Shown here one piece after another: positions 24,301 through 36,300 of a stretch of 64,000 nucleotides of DNA. The notes beneath the pieces are model-generated. The model was given only the letters and a program-made list of their open reading frames with translations, did no database searches and was not told the origin of the DNA. Position numbers and translations under genes: made by a program. Source of the DNA: Cyanoderma ruficeps (Eukaryota; Chordata; Aves; Passeriformes; Timaliidae); assembly GCA_008694505.1 (NCBI GenBank), contig VZDJ01000116.1, positions 19,829,716 through 19,893,715 on the forward strand, written 5' to 3'. Numbering within the stretch: position 1 is the first letter of the stretch; each line of letters opens with the position of its first letter.

Positions 24301-27300
24301 ACTTCACAATAGCAATAAATTTCAGACTTAATCCTGCTGAGGATATCTTGAGATTTCACCCATAAATGCCTAAACAATATGTATGTACCAACTTGTGTGA
24401 TGGTGGCCCGGCTGCAAGCGTACTATTTGTCATCTTTGGTTTAAAGTCAGTGGAAAATAAATACGGAAATCCAGTTACAAACAACAACAGGAAACAAAAA
24501 AACACAGCTAAGGGTGGGGAAATCAGAATTCAAACCTGCAGTGTAGCAAAGCACCCCACACCCGAGCAAGTGTTTTCCATATAGGGAAAGGTTTGAGACT
24601 TACCCCTTCTATTTCTTATAAGGTAAAGGACCCAGAAACTTCTTTGCTGACCTGTCAGTAATTGGCTCAGTGCCAGCACAGAAGGATTGATTGGGCTTGG
24701 AAAGTGTAGCTCAAAGCCTGCTTCTGATTTCATAGGGCCAGGGGCCAAACAGCCTGCCTGAACCATTGAATATGGAAGAAGGAGCACAAAGGAACTAAGT
24801 GGCTTTTTGGAGTGTTTTTAGCAGGGTGTCAGAGCTTTCTCTGACACCTGTGCTTGGCTTTTTCTTTTGCTTCTCTAACGTTTGTTATTTTCCATTTATT
24901 AAACCTTTTACTTTACAAAACACATCTGAAGAGCAGACTCGCTATGATTATTTCAAACCAATCTGCAAGGGCTGGACCCTCAGAGGTACTGGGAACCCAA
25001 ATCCTGAAGTCCTCAGTTCTCCTGTGAAATTCCCAAAATAAACCCAATTCCCAGTTTCTATCAGCCTCTCCCAGACATTACCCTGGGCGCCACAATACCG
25101 TGACAGCCCTTTCACCCCATCCATTTTGGAGCAAACTCCACCCAGTGACATCCTGGCCGTGACTGACTTTACACCACCCTGTCTAAAACTTCTCCTGGCA
25201 CAAATCCCACTTGACAGAGGTGTGGGGCCCGGGGTGCAGGACAGAACAGAGCCTACCTCCTCCAGCTGCACCAGGAAGGTGACGTTGTGGCCCTGCTCGG
25301 CCGTGAGGCGGCCGTCGGCCGTGAGGATGCGCAGGCCCTGGGGGGGTTTGCCCGGGCACTGCTGGGGCTTGGCCGTGTACCTCTCGCGCACCCCGTCCGT
25401 GCAGTTGTTGGAAACCACCTTCCGGTACCTGTGAAGGGACAGGGAGATCCGTGCCAGGTGCTGACAAGGAGCATGGCGGGGTTAGCTGGGAGCGGGTTTC
25501 TTTAGACTGAGGAGATTGTTAGAAAACAAAAGATTCTCAAATGTATTTCAGCGTTTGTCTCAGCCAAGCACACATTCCTCATGTGCCCAACGCACCAGGA
25601 GCTCACACTGTTGCTAATGGCATGTGACAATTTCCTGCAGAGTATCTTGATATCATGTAGAGAGACTGGCTTCCCCACTTCCATCAAGCAGAGGAAAACC
25701 TCTTCTTGAAGCCCTGGGAAACCCCTTTCTAAGTACAGTAAGCAAAAGGCTTACTCACATGCTCCCTCAGTTCAAGCATGCAAATTGTTACTAGAAGGTT
25801 CCTTGTATTATCATAGGTTGATTTTTGGTGCAGGAATTTTTAATATTCCTAATTGTTCTCCCCTACTGGACCCTTCCCTCAAACCCCTCCTTAACTCCTC
25901 CCAAGCCGGGAGGCATAAATCCCCCCTATCTGACCCTGGGCCCTACCTTTTACCTTCTGCCTTTGGCCCCTTGTTCTCCTTTTTCCAGTTTGTTCCATAT
26001 ATAGCGGAAACCTTATTGTTTGTTATTTTGACATTAAATTCTCTTTCCGGATGACTGAATCAAGGCTGCCTCTCTCTATCAAGTCACCACTGGGGCAGAG
26101 TCCTGAGGAAACTCAAAGGGCTCTGATCATCCGGTCTCAGACCCCCAGGAGTTTCAGTACCATAACTTGCCCAAAACATAAAATTGTATGTTACGAGTTA
26201 AATAACTGTAAACTTATGAATAAATTATATACACAAATACAGTATGGCATTGTATTCAATTATTACACTGTTGGGCAAAGTTTACAACTTTTATCACATG
26301 TTCTTCACTTCTCATTAGTTGAGAGGGAAGTCTCTTAAAATGTAACCCTCAAGGGCCAGAACAAAAAGAATTGAAGCAAAAAGCAAATTCTGCCCATCTT
26401 TCAAGGCACAAATCCTCCAAACACACCTTGCGTTGCTTTCTTTGCTTTAATCACTTGCATCATAAATGAAATCTGCCAGGATCTTAACTTAAGCTACATC
26501 TTCCACTGACTTCCAAGAGGGCCAAAGAAAGTCAGCATTCAGGCTAGCTGCCCATCTATTACTTCACTTCACATGTATGCGAGTTTCATCTCTCTCCACT
26601 AAGTTATCTTCCAGTGTTTCTGCCTCACCTGATCTCAGAGGATTTTAAGAGGAATCTTTTCAGAAATATTGATGATTTGGCCTTAGAGTATCCCCCCAAG
26701 TTTCTTTATGGCCTCACCTTTCAGAGAAAAGCTGCGGCCATACATGATAAAGATCCAGAGTGACAGATGTGCAACCAACAAAGGTAGTGATGAAGGTGTC
26801 CCAAGGGCTTCTGTCCCAAGGTGTCCCAAGCCAGCTCTGACACATCTACAGCAGGTGTAATCTGTAGTTGTTGTTGGGTTAAATAAATATGGATATTCTA
26901 GCTAAATAAACCCTGGTGAACCACTTACCCAGTGCTGTTGAGATAACTCTGTCCAAGGCTGCAGTCTTTTGACAAGGAGGATGGGTTATACCAAAATGCT
27001 GGCAAACACTGGCCATTGCTGTGGCGTTCATATCCATAATCACTGTTGTAACATTAAAAGAAACCATCACATAAAACCCCAAAAGAACAAACACCATATT
27101 AGTTTGTGCTCTCTAGTATTAATACCAGTTTTTATTTTTCTCGATCTGCTTACTAGTATTTTTGATTTTATTTTTACTGAGAGAACAGGTTCTTCGTTCC
27201 ACTTCAGCTTTTTTAATTGGGGTGGTCATCTTGCATAAATCCCAGTATGAAAAAGAAGAACCAAAGCAGGTAGTTTATGAGTATTGCATCAATTGTTCTA

Positions 27301-30300
27301 TCTCCACAGAATAACAGTACCTCTCAGGATCAAATCTAGGGTCAAATATATATATAAAACAAACAAAACAAAATAAAACCCCCCAGAAATCTACACTAAG
27401 TTAAATCACCACTGTCTCAGCCATATCTTGGAAAACTGAAGGGCTAAAAAGCTAATTGCATTTGGAAACTATATCACACAGGATGCAGAGGAAAATTTAC
27501 AGCCCTGAGAGAGCTCTCGCCTGAAGGCATTAACAGCATATTCAGTAATGGAAAAGAATTCTGTGATCTTCAATTCTCTTTTTGTTTGGAAGAGGAAATG
27601 TTACCAAAAATCACATGTTAGAAACAACGAGTCAAACTTTAATCTTTTGTCACAATTTGAGTTTAGCTAAGACTAAATTTGCTTTGGTTTCACTAAAAAA
27701 ACATTTCAAATTGTTTCTGATTCCAAGTAAACAAAGACTCTATAAAAATGTTATTGGAGGAAAAAAAATTCCAACAAACAGAAAACCTCTTTAATCAGTA
27801 TTCCATTCACATGGGGGTTTACTTTCCAGCTGTTGAGTAATGAGGACTGCTTGGCTGTATAATCATTCTTATTCCTTTTACTAAGCCTTCTCCATAGCTC
27901 ATAATGGAGAAGTAATGGGATGTTGTTTCTGAGAACTGCTATACAGAATCCACCAACTCCACTCCAATACTCCATTTGCAACACAATCCTTGATCTTAAA
28001 ATGATACTTTTCTGCAAAGTATTTTTAACTTATTATTTTTATTGTCTTGGTATGAAATAGCCAGATTTTCCAAGAAAAGAGGATTAGGGCAGTGTTAGAT
28101 TATGTGATTAAGGGCTCATATTTGTATGTGTATGTACAGAAGCAGAGAGGAAAAACAGGAGATGGATCAGAGTTAACAACCTGACCAGAGTTAGTGGAGC
28201 CTCTGTTCCAGCCCCTCCCAGAGCTGTCACAAGATGATGCAACCATGGCCAGGGTGAGTCCTACCAGATCACCAACAAGAGAGACATTTACAGAAAAATA
28301 TTAACAACAAGAAGAGTGTTTAACTTAATGAAGACTTTGTTCAAGCGTTTTGATAAAGCATGATGACTTAAGAAAAAATGTAGTGAGTGACTAGTAAACA
28401 ATGTTAAGAAGCTTGGTACTGGTCTAAGATATAAGACGAAGAAAAAGGAGATAATATGTTTCAATTTATCTTTGTTAAGTTTTTTGTACTGGTTATTAAG
28501 AAAAGGCACTGAATATAATTCAGTCACCACTTTTTACTTCTGCTTCAACTTTTTTCCCCTGAATAAAGAAAAAAAAAAAGATGTTTTGAGGCAATCTTAA
28601 AGTGGCAAGATTAAAAAAATGACTTTAAGCAAAAGAAAATTAACGCTGCGCATCACTTGAGAAAACTAAACAAATATTAGACTGCATAACTGTTCCAAAG
28701 GAACATTTTGGCAGCTGTGGTGCTTGGGGTATCTCCAAAAAGTAACTGAGAACACACTCCAGGAAACAGCAATGAAGTAGATGACCTAAATGGTCTTTTC
28801 CTCATTTTTTTTGACTGAATTTTCATCAATCTATTTACTCAGATGGTTGCAACTCAGTGCCGCTAAATTGCTTTGGAAGCATCAGCCAGGCAATTCTCCC
28901 ACTGCCATGTGCTTCTGTAATCATCCTTGTTGGAATAAGAACACTATAGCAGCAGAATACACTTTGTAATGAAGAATAGCGCCATTCTGATTTGCTTGGA
29001 GAAAACAAATATTTACATACAAATGGGACTCCCATATTTTTGTAATTCATTTGTAAACACTCTACAGCACTGTATTCCTAAGTTATCGTGTGTGACTCTA
29101 ATTAAAAAACTGTAACACTGTACACACACAGAGCGTTCTGTAATCAGGTGAGAACAAAACAAACTAATACAGTGAAATGTCCCTCAGAGGGGATCAGTAC
29201 TCACAATCCAATTTGATGCAGCAGTCTGGGCTTTCTTACTATGCACATGTCTAGATTCAAACTACTATTTTGGTTCCTATTCCTACCTGTAAATCTGGGC
29301 AAGCCAAGCAGGACTTGACTAGTTTTGACTGTACTTGGATCATATTTCTCAAAGGCCAGGGAAGGAAATCCTAGGATTTTCCACAGCAGAAACAGTTACA
29401 AGCACAGAAGTTTCATAGTGCTGTTTTCAGGCTTGCAAATCATCTGGCTCATTAAGGCCCTACAGAAATATCATCCCAGTAAATGACATGAATTGCTGCT
29501 CCATATCCCTCCACAGATGCAGCAGCCACCCGTCCACCTCCACAGTCTTGGAATCTAATGAATTCCTTGGCTACAGGCTGCTGCACGGAGAACACTGATG
29601 CTGACAACAAATTGCTGCCTACAATTTGGCACAACAGGCCTTTGTAGCAATCAAGAAGCATTACCATCAATTGGATGTCCATAGCACGAGTCAGTACAGC
29701 AAAGTCTGGAGATGGGGAAGGCATCAGCCTCAGCCTGCAATCAGCTCCCAGAGTCATTGCCTGGGAACTGGGAATTGGAATTTGCATAGATTGATGATAT
29801 TTTGTGCCTGCCTGAAAAGAAATCAGGTGACACAGATAATGTATCTCCTAAAAAGGAGAGGAACGTTTGCCATAAGGAATTGCTTTATCAGTATGAAGCA
29901 GCCTGTCTTGTGGCTCTCACTGATTATGGTTTTACCCTTTTACTGGTTTAAACTGGAATTCTATTTGTCTTAGTCAAATAGAACTGCAAGTTCCTTTCTG
30001 TAATTAGATACAAATTCATTCCAGAGGTTTTGTATTTCTGCTCAATGCTCTTGATAAATTCCTTTTTCTAATGTTATTTTCAGCATAGGTAATAATCAAA
30101 GGAAAGAAATCCCCTAAGAAGTCTGTAATTTGAAAAGAGACCAGACAAACATATTGTTTGGAAGAACTGTTAATTCACATGAAATGATTAAAATCCTACT
30201 GCTCTAAGAAACAGAAATAATCAGTTAATTCAGATGAGTGATTGCCATGTTCATAGCTTCTAAAAATCAAGATAGGACTTAGCATGCAATCATAGAAATT

Positions 30301-33300
30301 CTTTAAGATTAACAGCTTCACTTTAGGGCCAACTATGCCAAAAAGATGACAATGCTCCCTGTGTTTTTGCATGCTGTGCTTTCCAAACATTTTGGACATT
30401 ATATGGTGTGAAATTGAGCTATCTCTGAAAATAGTCACTTTTTTTTTCTGCAGTTTCCAAAAGCCCTAGTGGGAAAATATAACTGTGGCCACAGTACTGG
30501 AAAAGTCTCACTATCTTTTTATTCACTTAATACCGTTGCCTAATATTTAACTATGATTCAAGTGTAGATTTGTGTTAAAGGGCAGCTGTGCTTGTTCCCC
30601 AGTTCTATAGGACCTGACATGGGATTTAACTCAGAGAAGGATGGATTCAGCTACAGTTTGAACTGTGGACCTACAAAGGTGTACAGTTATAATTGCATCA
30701 CAGTATTTGGAGTCAAGCTATACCATCTTATGTTAATATGGAACCTAAAGTCTCTAGAACCTTTCCAGTAAATCCATGCCCAATAGATATCCAGGCCCTT
30801 AAAGGTGCAGAGATGCACTGTAGATTTTGCACAGTGAATCTGCATTTTCCACAAGCACTCAAAATGAACTAAAAATTCATTCTAAATTACTATCTGTTAG
30901 CTAACCAAGCCCATAACCGAAGGGTGAAAATGCAGGTGTATTTCAGAGCTGGCACCTGCACGATCTGAACTGATGGCGGGTGACACACAAAGCCAGCAGA
31001 ACCCAACCACACTCAGTGTCTGTCCCCTGCCTCCCAGGGGCTTGTTGGAACACTTTCTCCTGATGCAGGACTCTGATGTTTTAGCATTGGAAGTAACCTC
31101 AGCAAGCAGGGCTGTAATTTAAGTGCCAGAGCATACAAAAAGAGCCAGCCAGATCCTTGCAGGTATCATGTGTGAAATACATAAATAGACCAAATTCCCA
31201 GTTGCATTGAAGCACCTTTGTGCCTCTCTGGCTAAACAAACCCACTAGCACCAGTGTGAACAGGCTCATACTTCCCACAAAGGTGTGAGGTATGGGAACA
31301 CTGATAGAAGAGGCTGTCAGTACTGATGACAGCAGGTTCAGAGGGAGGACTGACAGTGAGACACTTTACTCAAAGTTCCCAATAAAGAACCTGGGAGACA
31401 GGTGGCTGAAGGATGAACACCACCAAAGGTTTCCATCTGTGTCCAGGAGGTGTTTCTGCTGAAGAGATATCGCTGTAATAATGCTCAGACTGCAGGAAGG
31501 AACACAATGTGAGGAAACCGGGTAAATTAATGCTTTAATAACACCCGAGAAGCGGCATCATCCATTTACCCAAATCAATTAGATGAAGGAGGAGGTTCTC
31601 GTTTCTAGGCCGTTGCTAGGACAGGCTTGCCGAGGGCTCCTGCGCAGCCATGTGCCGCATTATTGCTGAGGCGCTGTTGCCCTCTGGCTGCCAGCCTCAT
31701 TCCCTGCATTCCCGGAGAGCCGGCCCCGCTCCCAGCCCTGCCCGGGATAAAGGCGGTGTGCCGGCAGGACAGCCCAGCCCCAAGGCTGCAGGAGCCACAG
31801 CCACTTCTAACCTCACTCAGTTTTGTGGCTGCGCAAAACAATAAACAAACGTGCCCTTCTCCCTGAGAATGGAGTACCGATGGGCTTGCATACAGGTTTG
31901 AAATGAATCTGGAGTTCTGTGATATTGCAAGGAGAAAAAAAAAAATTAGAATATCTTTGTGTCTTTTATAACTGGTATTTTGCCCCTGAACTGATAAAAA
32001 CAGACTTGCAGGATTAACAGCAATAACACTTTTTCTCACTTTTCCTGATCACAGTAATACAATTTTTACTCCAATCTCTGACAAGCTTAGATAATAAAAT
32101 TTTCTCTGTATAAATTTAGCGTTTAAACAGCAACGACAGTACAATGATAGGGATTATTGTTTTCTTCAACTCTGTATATAAACATGGGTTCTGTAACCAC
32201 TGACAATATAAAAAGCTGTCCAATTTATTTCAATATTGAGAAATTAGGTGTGGGCAGCTAAGGAGCTTCTCCCTATCTGGGGGGATACATGTCACTTTCA
32301 ATCTTCTTCAAGTAAGAACCCAGCCCAATGGAAAAAAAAAAAGAAATAGAGAATTCAAAAGTACTGAAATGTCATGAGTGAGGATGATGAAAGTGCTTTT
32401 GTTCCCTTCTGAAAAAGAAAGATCTCCACACAGGGCACCCTTCCACAGCAAGAATTCATTCCCTGATTTCCCCCAAACCTCCCTCCAACTTCTGCAGGGT
32501 GAATTGGCAGTGAAGCCTTGTGCAGAGTTCAGCAAGGCAGGCACTGAAAACTACAGTGGTGCAGCAGCAGCTTTGCCTTTCTTAGCAGACAGAATTACTT
32601 TTTTTCTTGCCATTTTCTTTTTTCTTTTTCTGTCCTTCTCTGGCATATCTATGTAAAATTATGCTCCTGATGAGTATTGCTGGTAAATTTTTCTAACTAG
32701 ATGCTTAAAGCAGTATTTCAGTCTTTTTTCATTAGATGCAGTAGGGAAGGAAACTGAAATGGATAAAGTAGAAATCCACATCTGAGGACTGTAGGAATAA
32801 CTTGAGCTCCGAGAGAACTAGAGGGGATCATGACAGTCTGGTCTAAACCAAAACTGATTCCATCAGAAGGAGAAAGGTCCTTCTTGGTCAGAAAGGTCCT
32901 AATTCTGCCTTTTCCAGAAGATTTGAGGTGTCTTGTTCATGCATGTGGACTGTGAGAGTCTGTTGTACATGACAAATCATCCAAGCTTTCTTTTAGAGAT
33001 GTCCCACAGCCCAGCAGAGCCTTTGGAGAAAGTTTCCTTGAGGTGAATATTAAAGAAATAAAAGCAGGTTTCCACCAGCAAACGTCACTGTGGTACTTTT
33101 GTTTTGTACCTAGCAACAAAGTTTTATAGTCGCAAGTCACACAGTCAATTTTAATGAAATAAATATATTCATTCTCAGAGAGAAGTGCTGGAAGGAAAGC
33201 ATATTTTTATCAGAAGTTTCAGGTATGTGTGTCCCTTACAAGTGCCAGGGATTTAAACACTAATGGACTGACTGTGCGTGAATTGCATGAGCTATTTTAT

Positions 33301-36300
33301 AAGGCCATGAGGTTGGCTCAGCATTGTACTCCTGCCCTATACAAGGGGTAAAATCTTCAGGGAATTTCCTTGTTTTTAATGATGGCCTGGGGTTTTTGGT
33401 TTGGCTGTTAGCTTTCTTACATTACTAGAGAAATATTAAATTATTGAAATCCAGGAGCTTTGGACACCTAAATGATGAACTAGACACAGATCTTCTCCCT
33501 ATAAAAGAACTAAATAGAAAATGAGGAAATCATCAAGGAAACCATATTGACAGAATCTGTGCCAAAATATGTTCATAATTGCTATTGTTTGGAGGAAGAA
33601 AACTGACTTTTTTTTAACACAATATAAAAGCCTCTTACAATTCTGTGATTTTAAACAGAAAATTTTCAGTGATTTTAAACAGAAAAAAAATTCTGTATTT
33701 ATAGAGGAGTGAGAAGGGAAATGCTATAAATTTCCATACAAAATATTAATGAGATGAACTTTTTCAGGATTCACATAGCAGATTCTGGGTTTAATTAGTA
33801 ACATGACATAGATCTGGGTGGGCGAGACACAAAGGGAGTTTATCACCACTGCCAAAGAGCCAACATTTCTCTCATACAAGATACTGAGGAACTCGCAGGC
33901 TTGGAGAAAAGAGGTAAAAAGAGATTTCAATAATGTGGTTCCCTGCCTTTTTTGTGCAAATTGCTGTGAGTCAGCAGTAATATTGAAGTGAAACCAGCAG
34001 CTGAAGATTTTATCACACCATGCATAACACACCAATGGACTCTATTTCCCATAGCAAACATCAGAGAAGAAAAGGCTTCAGAAGGAGATTAACTCAAATC
34101 ATGAAGGCAATGTCTGCTGCATACTGTCAAACATGATGGCCCGGATGCAACAAATGAAAACAGGAATTTCCTAAATAGTTGATTCTAAAAGCTGAAAGCA
34201 TACTTTGCATATTCATATATTTACTTTTACTTGTATATACATATGAGTGTATGTGTTAAGAATTTTTTTTTTTCCACAATGCTGTTATATGTCTTCAGAC
34301 TCCTCTCAGCCACCCTTGGTCACTGCTAAGGTTACATGTGCTAAATTGACCCGGTGCACAGAGATATGACCTGGAAAATGGTCTACTCAGCATTGATTTT
34401 GTGGGAGCCTTAGGAGATTACAGATACCCATTCCACCTTTCCTTCTTTTAACATACCTGCACTATCAGGGAGCAGCCTACTTCAATACCTGCATATTTAT
34501 TAATCTCTACTCTGCAAGCCTACAGCCTCTCTAAGGATCCCCCTGGTGCTGTGTGAGAGCCCCCAGGCCCTCTGCTCATTGCTCACCAGTCGAAGTCTGC
34601 CTCTGTGCACACGCAGGGCTCCGAGGTCATAGCCCCAGCATATTTCCCTTGCATGCATTTCTTCTCTGACTTGCGCTTCCTGTAGATCCTTTTTGCTCCC
34701 ATGATGCAGGCTTCTCCCTGGAAACAAAAGCAGAAAGATTTCTTTGACGCCCACCAGGCTATTTGTGTCACCCGGCTTTTCCAACAGGAGGTGTTACTCA
34801 GGGGAAAGAGGATGGGAAGCCAAATGTCATCTCAGTACACTGGAGTTAATTAAAGCTACTGAAGCTCTAACTGGAACTAAATCAACTTTTCCAGTACACA
34901 CTAAGAAATTATCCAAGATTAGTTATGTATCTTATTCAGTTCTGAATTTGTTCCAAAGCCCATAAACATTTGATACAGGCCCATTTCACAGCAACTGAAA
35001 AAATGGTCTGACTCCTCTGCAATCTGAGGCACAGAGCAGGTTTACTTCTTTGGTCTGACCTCTCTGGAATATTTTCATTCAGTAGGAACTAGTAATGTGT
35101 GTTTATGTAAATACTTCCCATGGATGAGTTGGGTTTTATGGGGTTTGACTTGTTCTGTAGATGCTAAAACTTCCTATCTTCAGCACCCTGCTTAATATTT
35201 CTATCTAGGGAACAAGGCTCAGCTTTGCAATCTCAGTGGAAAGGAATTCAAAAGGATAGAGTACACAGAAGCCTTCCTAAAAATAGTTCTGCAAGCTCCA
35301 AAGCCAACATCCTCAAAGAAATACTGCAAAATCCTTAGTATTTTTGCTTATGCAAGCACAAGAAAGCAAAGAACAAAATACAGTGGAGTCTCACTTATTA
35401 CCTTTTATGCTGTTAAAATCGTTGTGGAAAATTTTTTCATGGCTTTGATTTGATGATTTGATGGCATGGAACAGAAGGGCCCGAATAGCAACTGGTGTAA
35501 AATGCTATGCTTCCTTGAATTTCAAGGAAGCTGTACTGATTTTCAGCATCTAAAGATCTAAGTAATAACTGGTATTTTTAGCGTAGAGTTGTGTCTTGTG
35601 TGAGCATCTAGGCTGAGTCAAGCTACTTCCATTTCATATTCATTATTAAATTCTTTCCCAGCAAGATATATACAGAAAGACAATCTTTGATGATATAAAT
35701 GTGTGCTTTGCTCTAGACTTCAGTGGAGCCTGTGGTGTTTATATAACCACAGAATTTGGGCCATATTTTATTCTACCCTGATGAAACACAGGCTGTTGTG
35801 AAACATAGCTTGGCAGAGCTGGGAAGGTGCCCCGAGGCAGGGGCAGGCACTGTGCAGAGCACCTCACCTTGCTGGGCTTGAATTCCATGGTTCAGAGATG
35901 CAGCAGCTGCATCCTGGATGCACAGGGCAGGGCATGGAGGTCAATGAATTGGGGAATAAAATGCCCAAATCCCACAGCAGAGAGAGACAAAACAGGGATT
36001 AAACCACGTGAGCAAGAAATGAGGCTAAGAGGGCCAGAAATTCGAGAAACAAATGTGAAACAACTAGAATGGTCTTAAGACACCGGCTCTGAGGACACAG
36101 AAGGATGAAGGAAAGAAAGGAGGTGAGGATGGGGAAATTGGATGGGAGATGTAAGAATGAAAGAGCTCAGGCCTCAGTGGCAGTTCTTCTGCTGTTGCTG
36201 TGTTGTTCAAGTCTGCATGAGTCTGAGGTAATTGCCTGTGTGCAGGATGACACCCAAAAGACAGCTGTTCATCCTTCAGGGATCTCAGAGTCTCAATCTG

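Larger units (their letters stand above)
15982..25256 (-). other. SORCS1: Intron v12-v13, largest in the window (9.3 kb)
   Basis: Holds a pair of 67-base direct repeats at 18136-18202 and 18956-19022, a hairpin at 18360-18388, a MIR-like relic at 20246-20362, a CR1 tail at 22676-22731 and a small tandem duplication at 23929-24017. No exon or RNA gene recognised in the rest. Confidence 0.8.
27043..34586 (-). other. SORCS1: Intron v10-v11 (7.5 kb)
   Basis: Mostly AT-rich with no repeat family recognised. It contains a CpG-rich cluster at 31545-31875 and a 24-base tandem duplication at 33645-33684. Open frames at 29452-29787 and 31605-32039 (minus) show no family I know. Confidence 0.75.

Noticed and set aside
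24948..25418. Exon v12 frame continues open for over 100 codons into the intron
   Set aside because: The donor GAG|GTAGGC joins in phase to v13 and the following residues are unlike any SorCS protein; treated as chance read-through.
29452..29787. 111-codon minus-strand open frame in intron v10-v11
   Set aside because: Reads smoothly but I recognise no gene. Without a search it cannot be separated from chance or a decayed processed copy.
31605..32039. 144-codon minus-strand open frame over the CpG cluster
   Set aside because: GC-rich sequence lowers stop frequency. The translation shows no domain and no splice context. The CpG cluster is reported instead.
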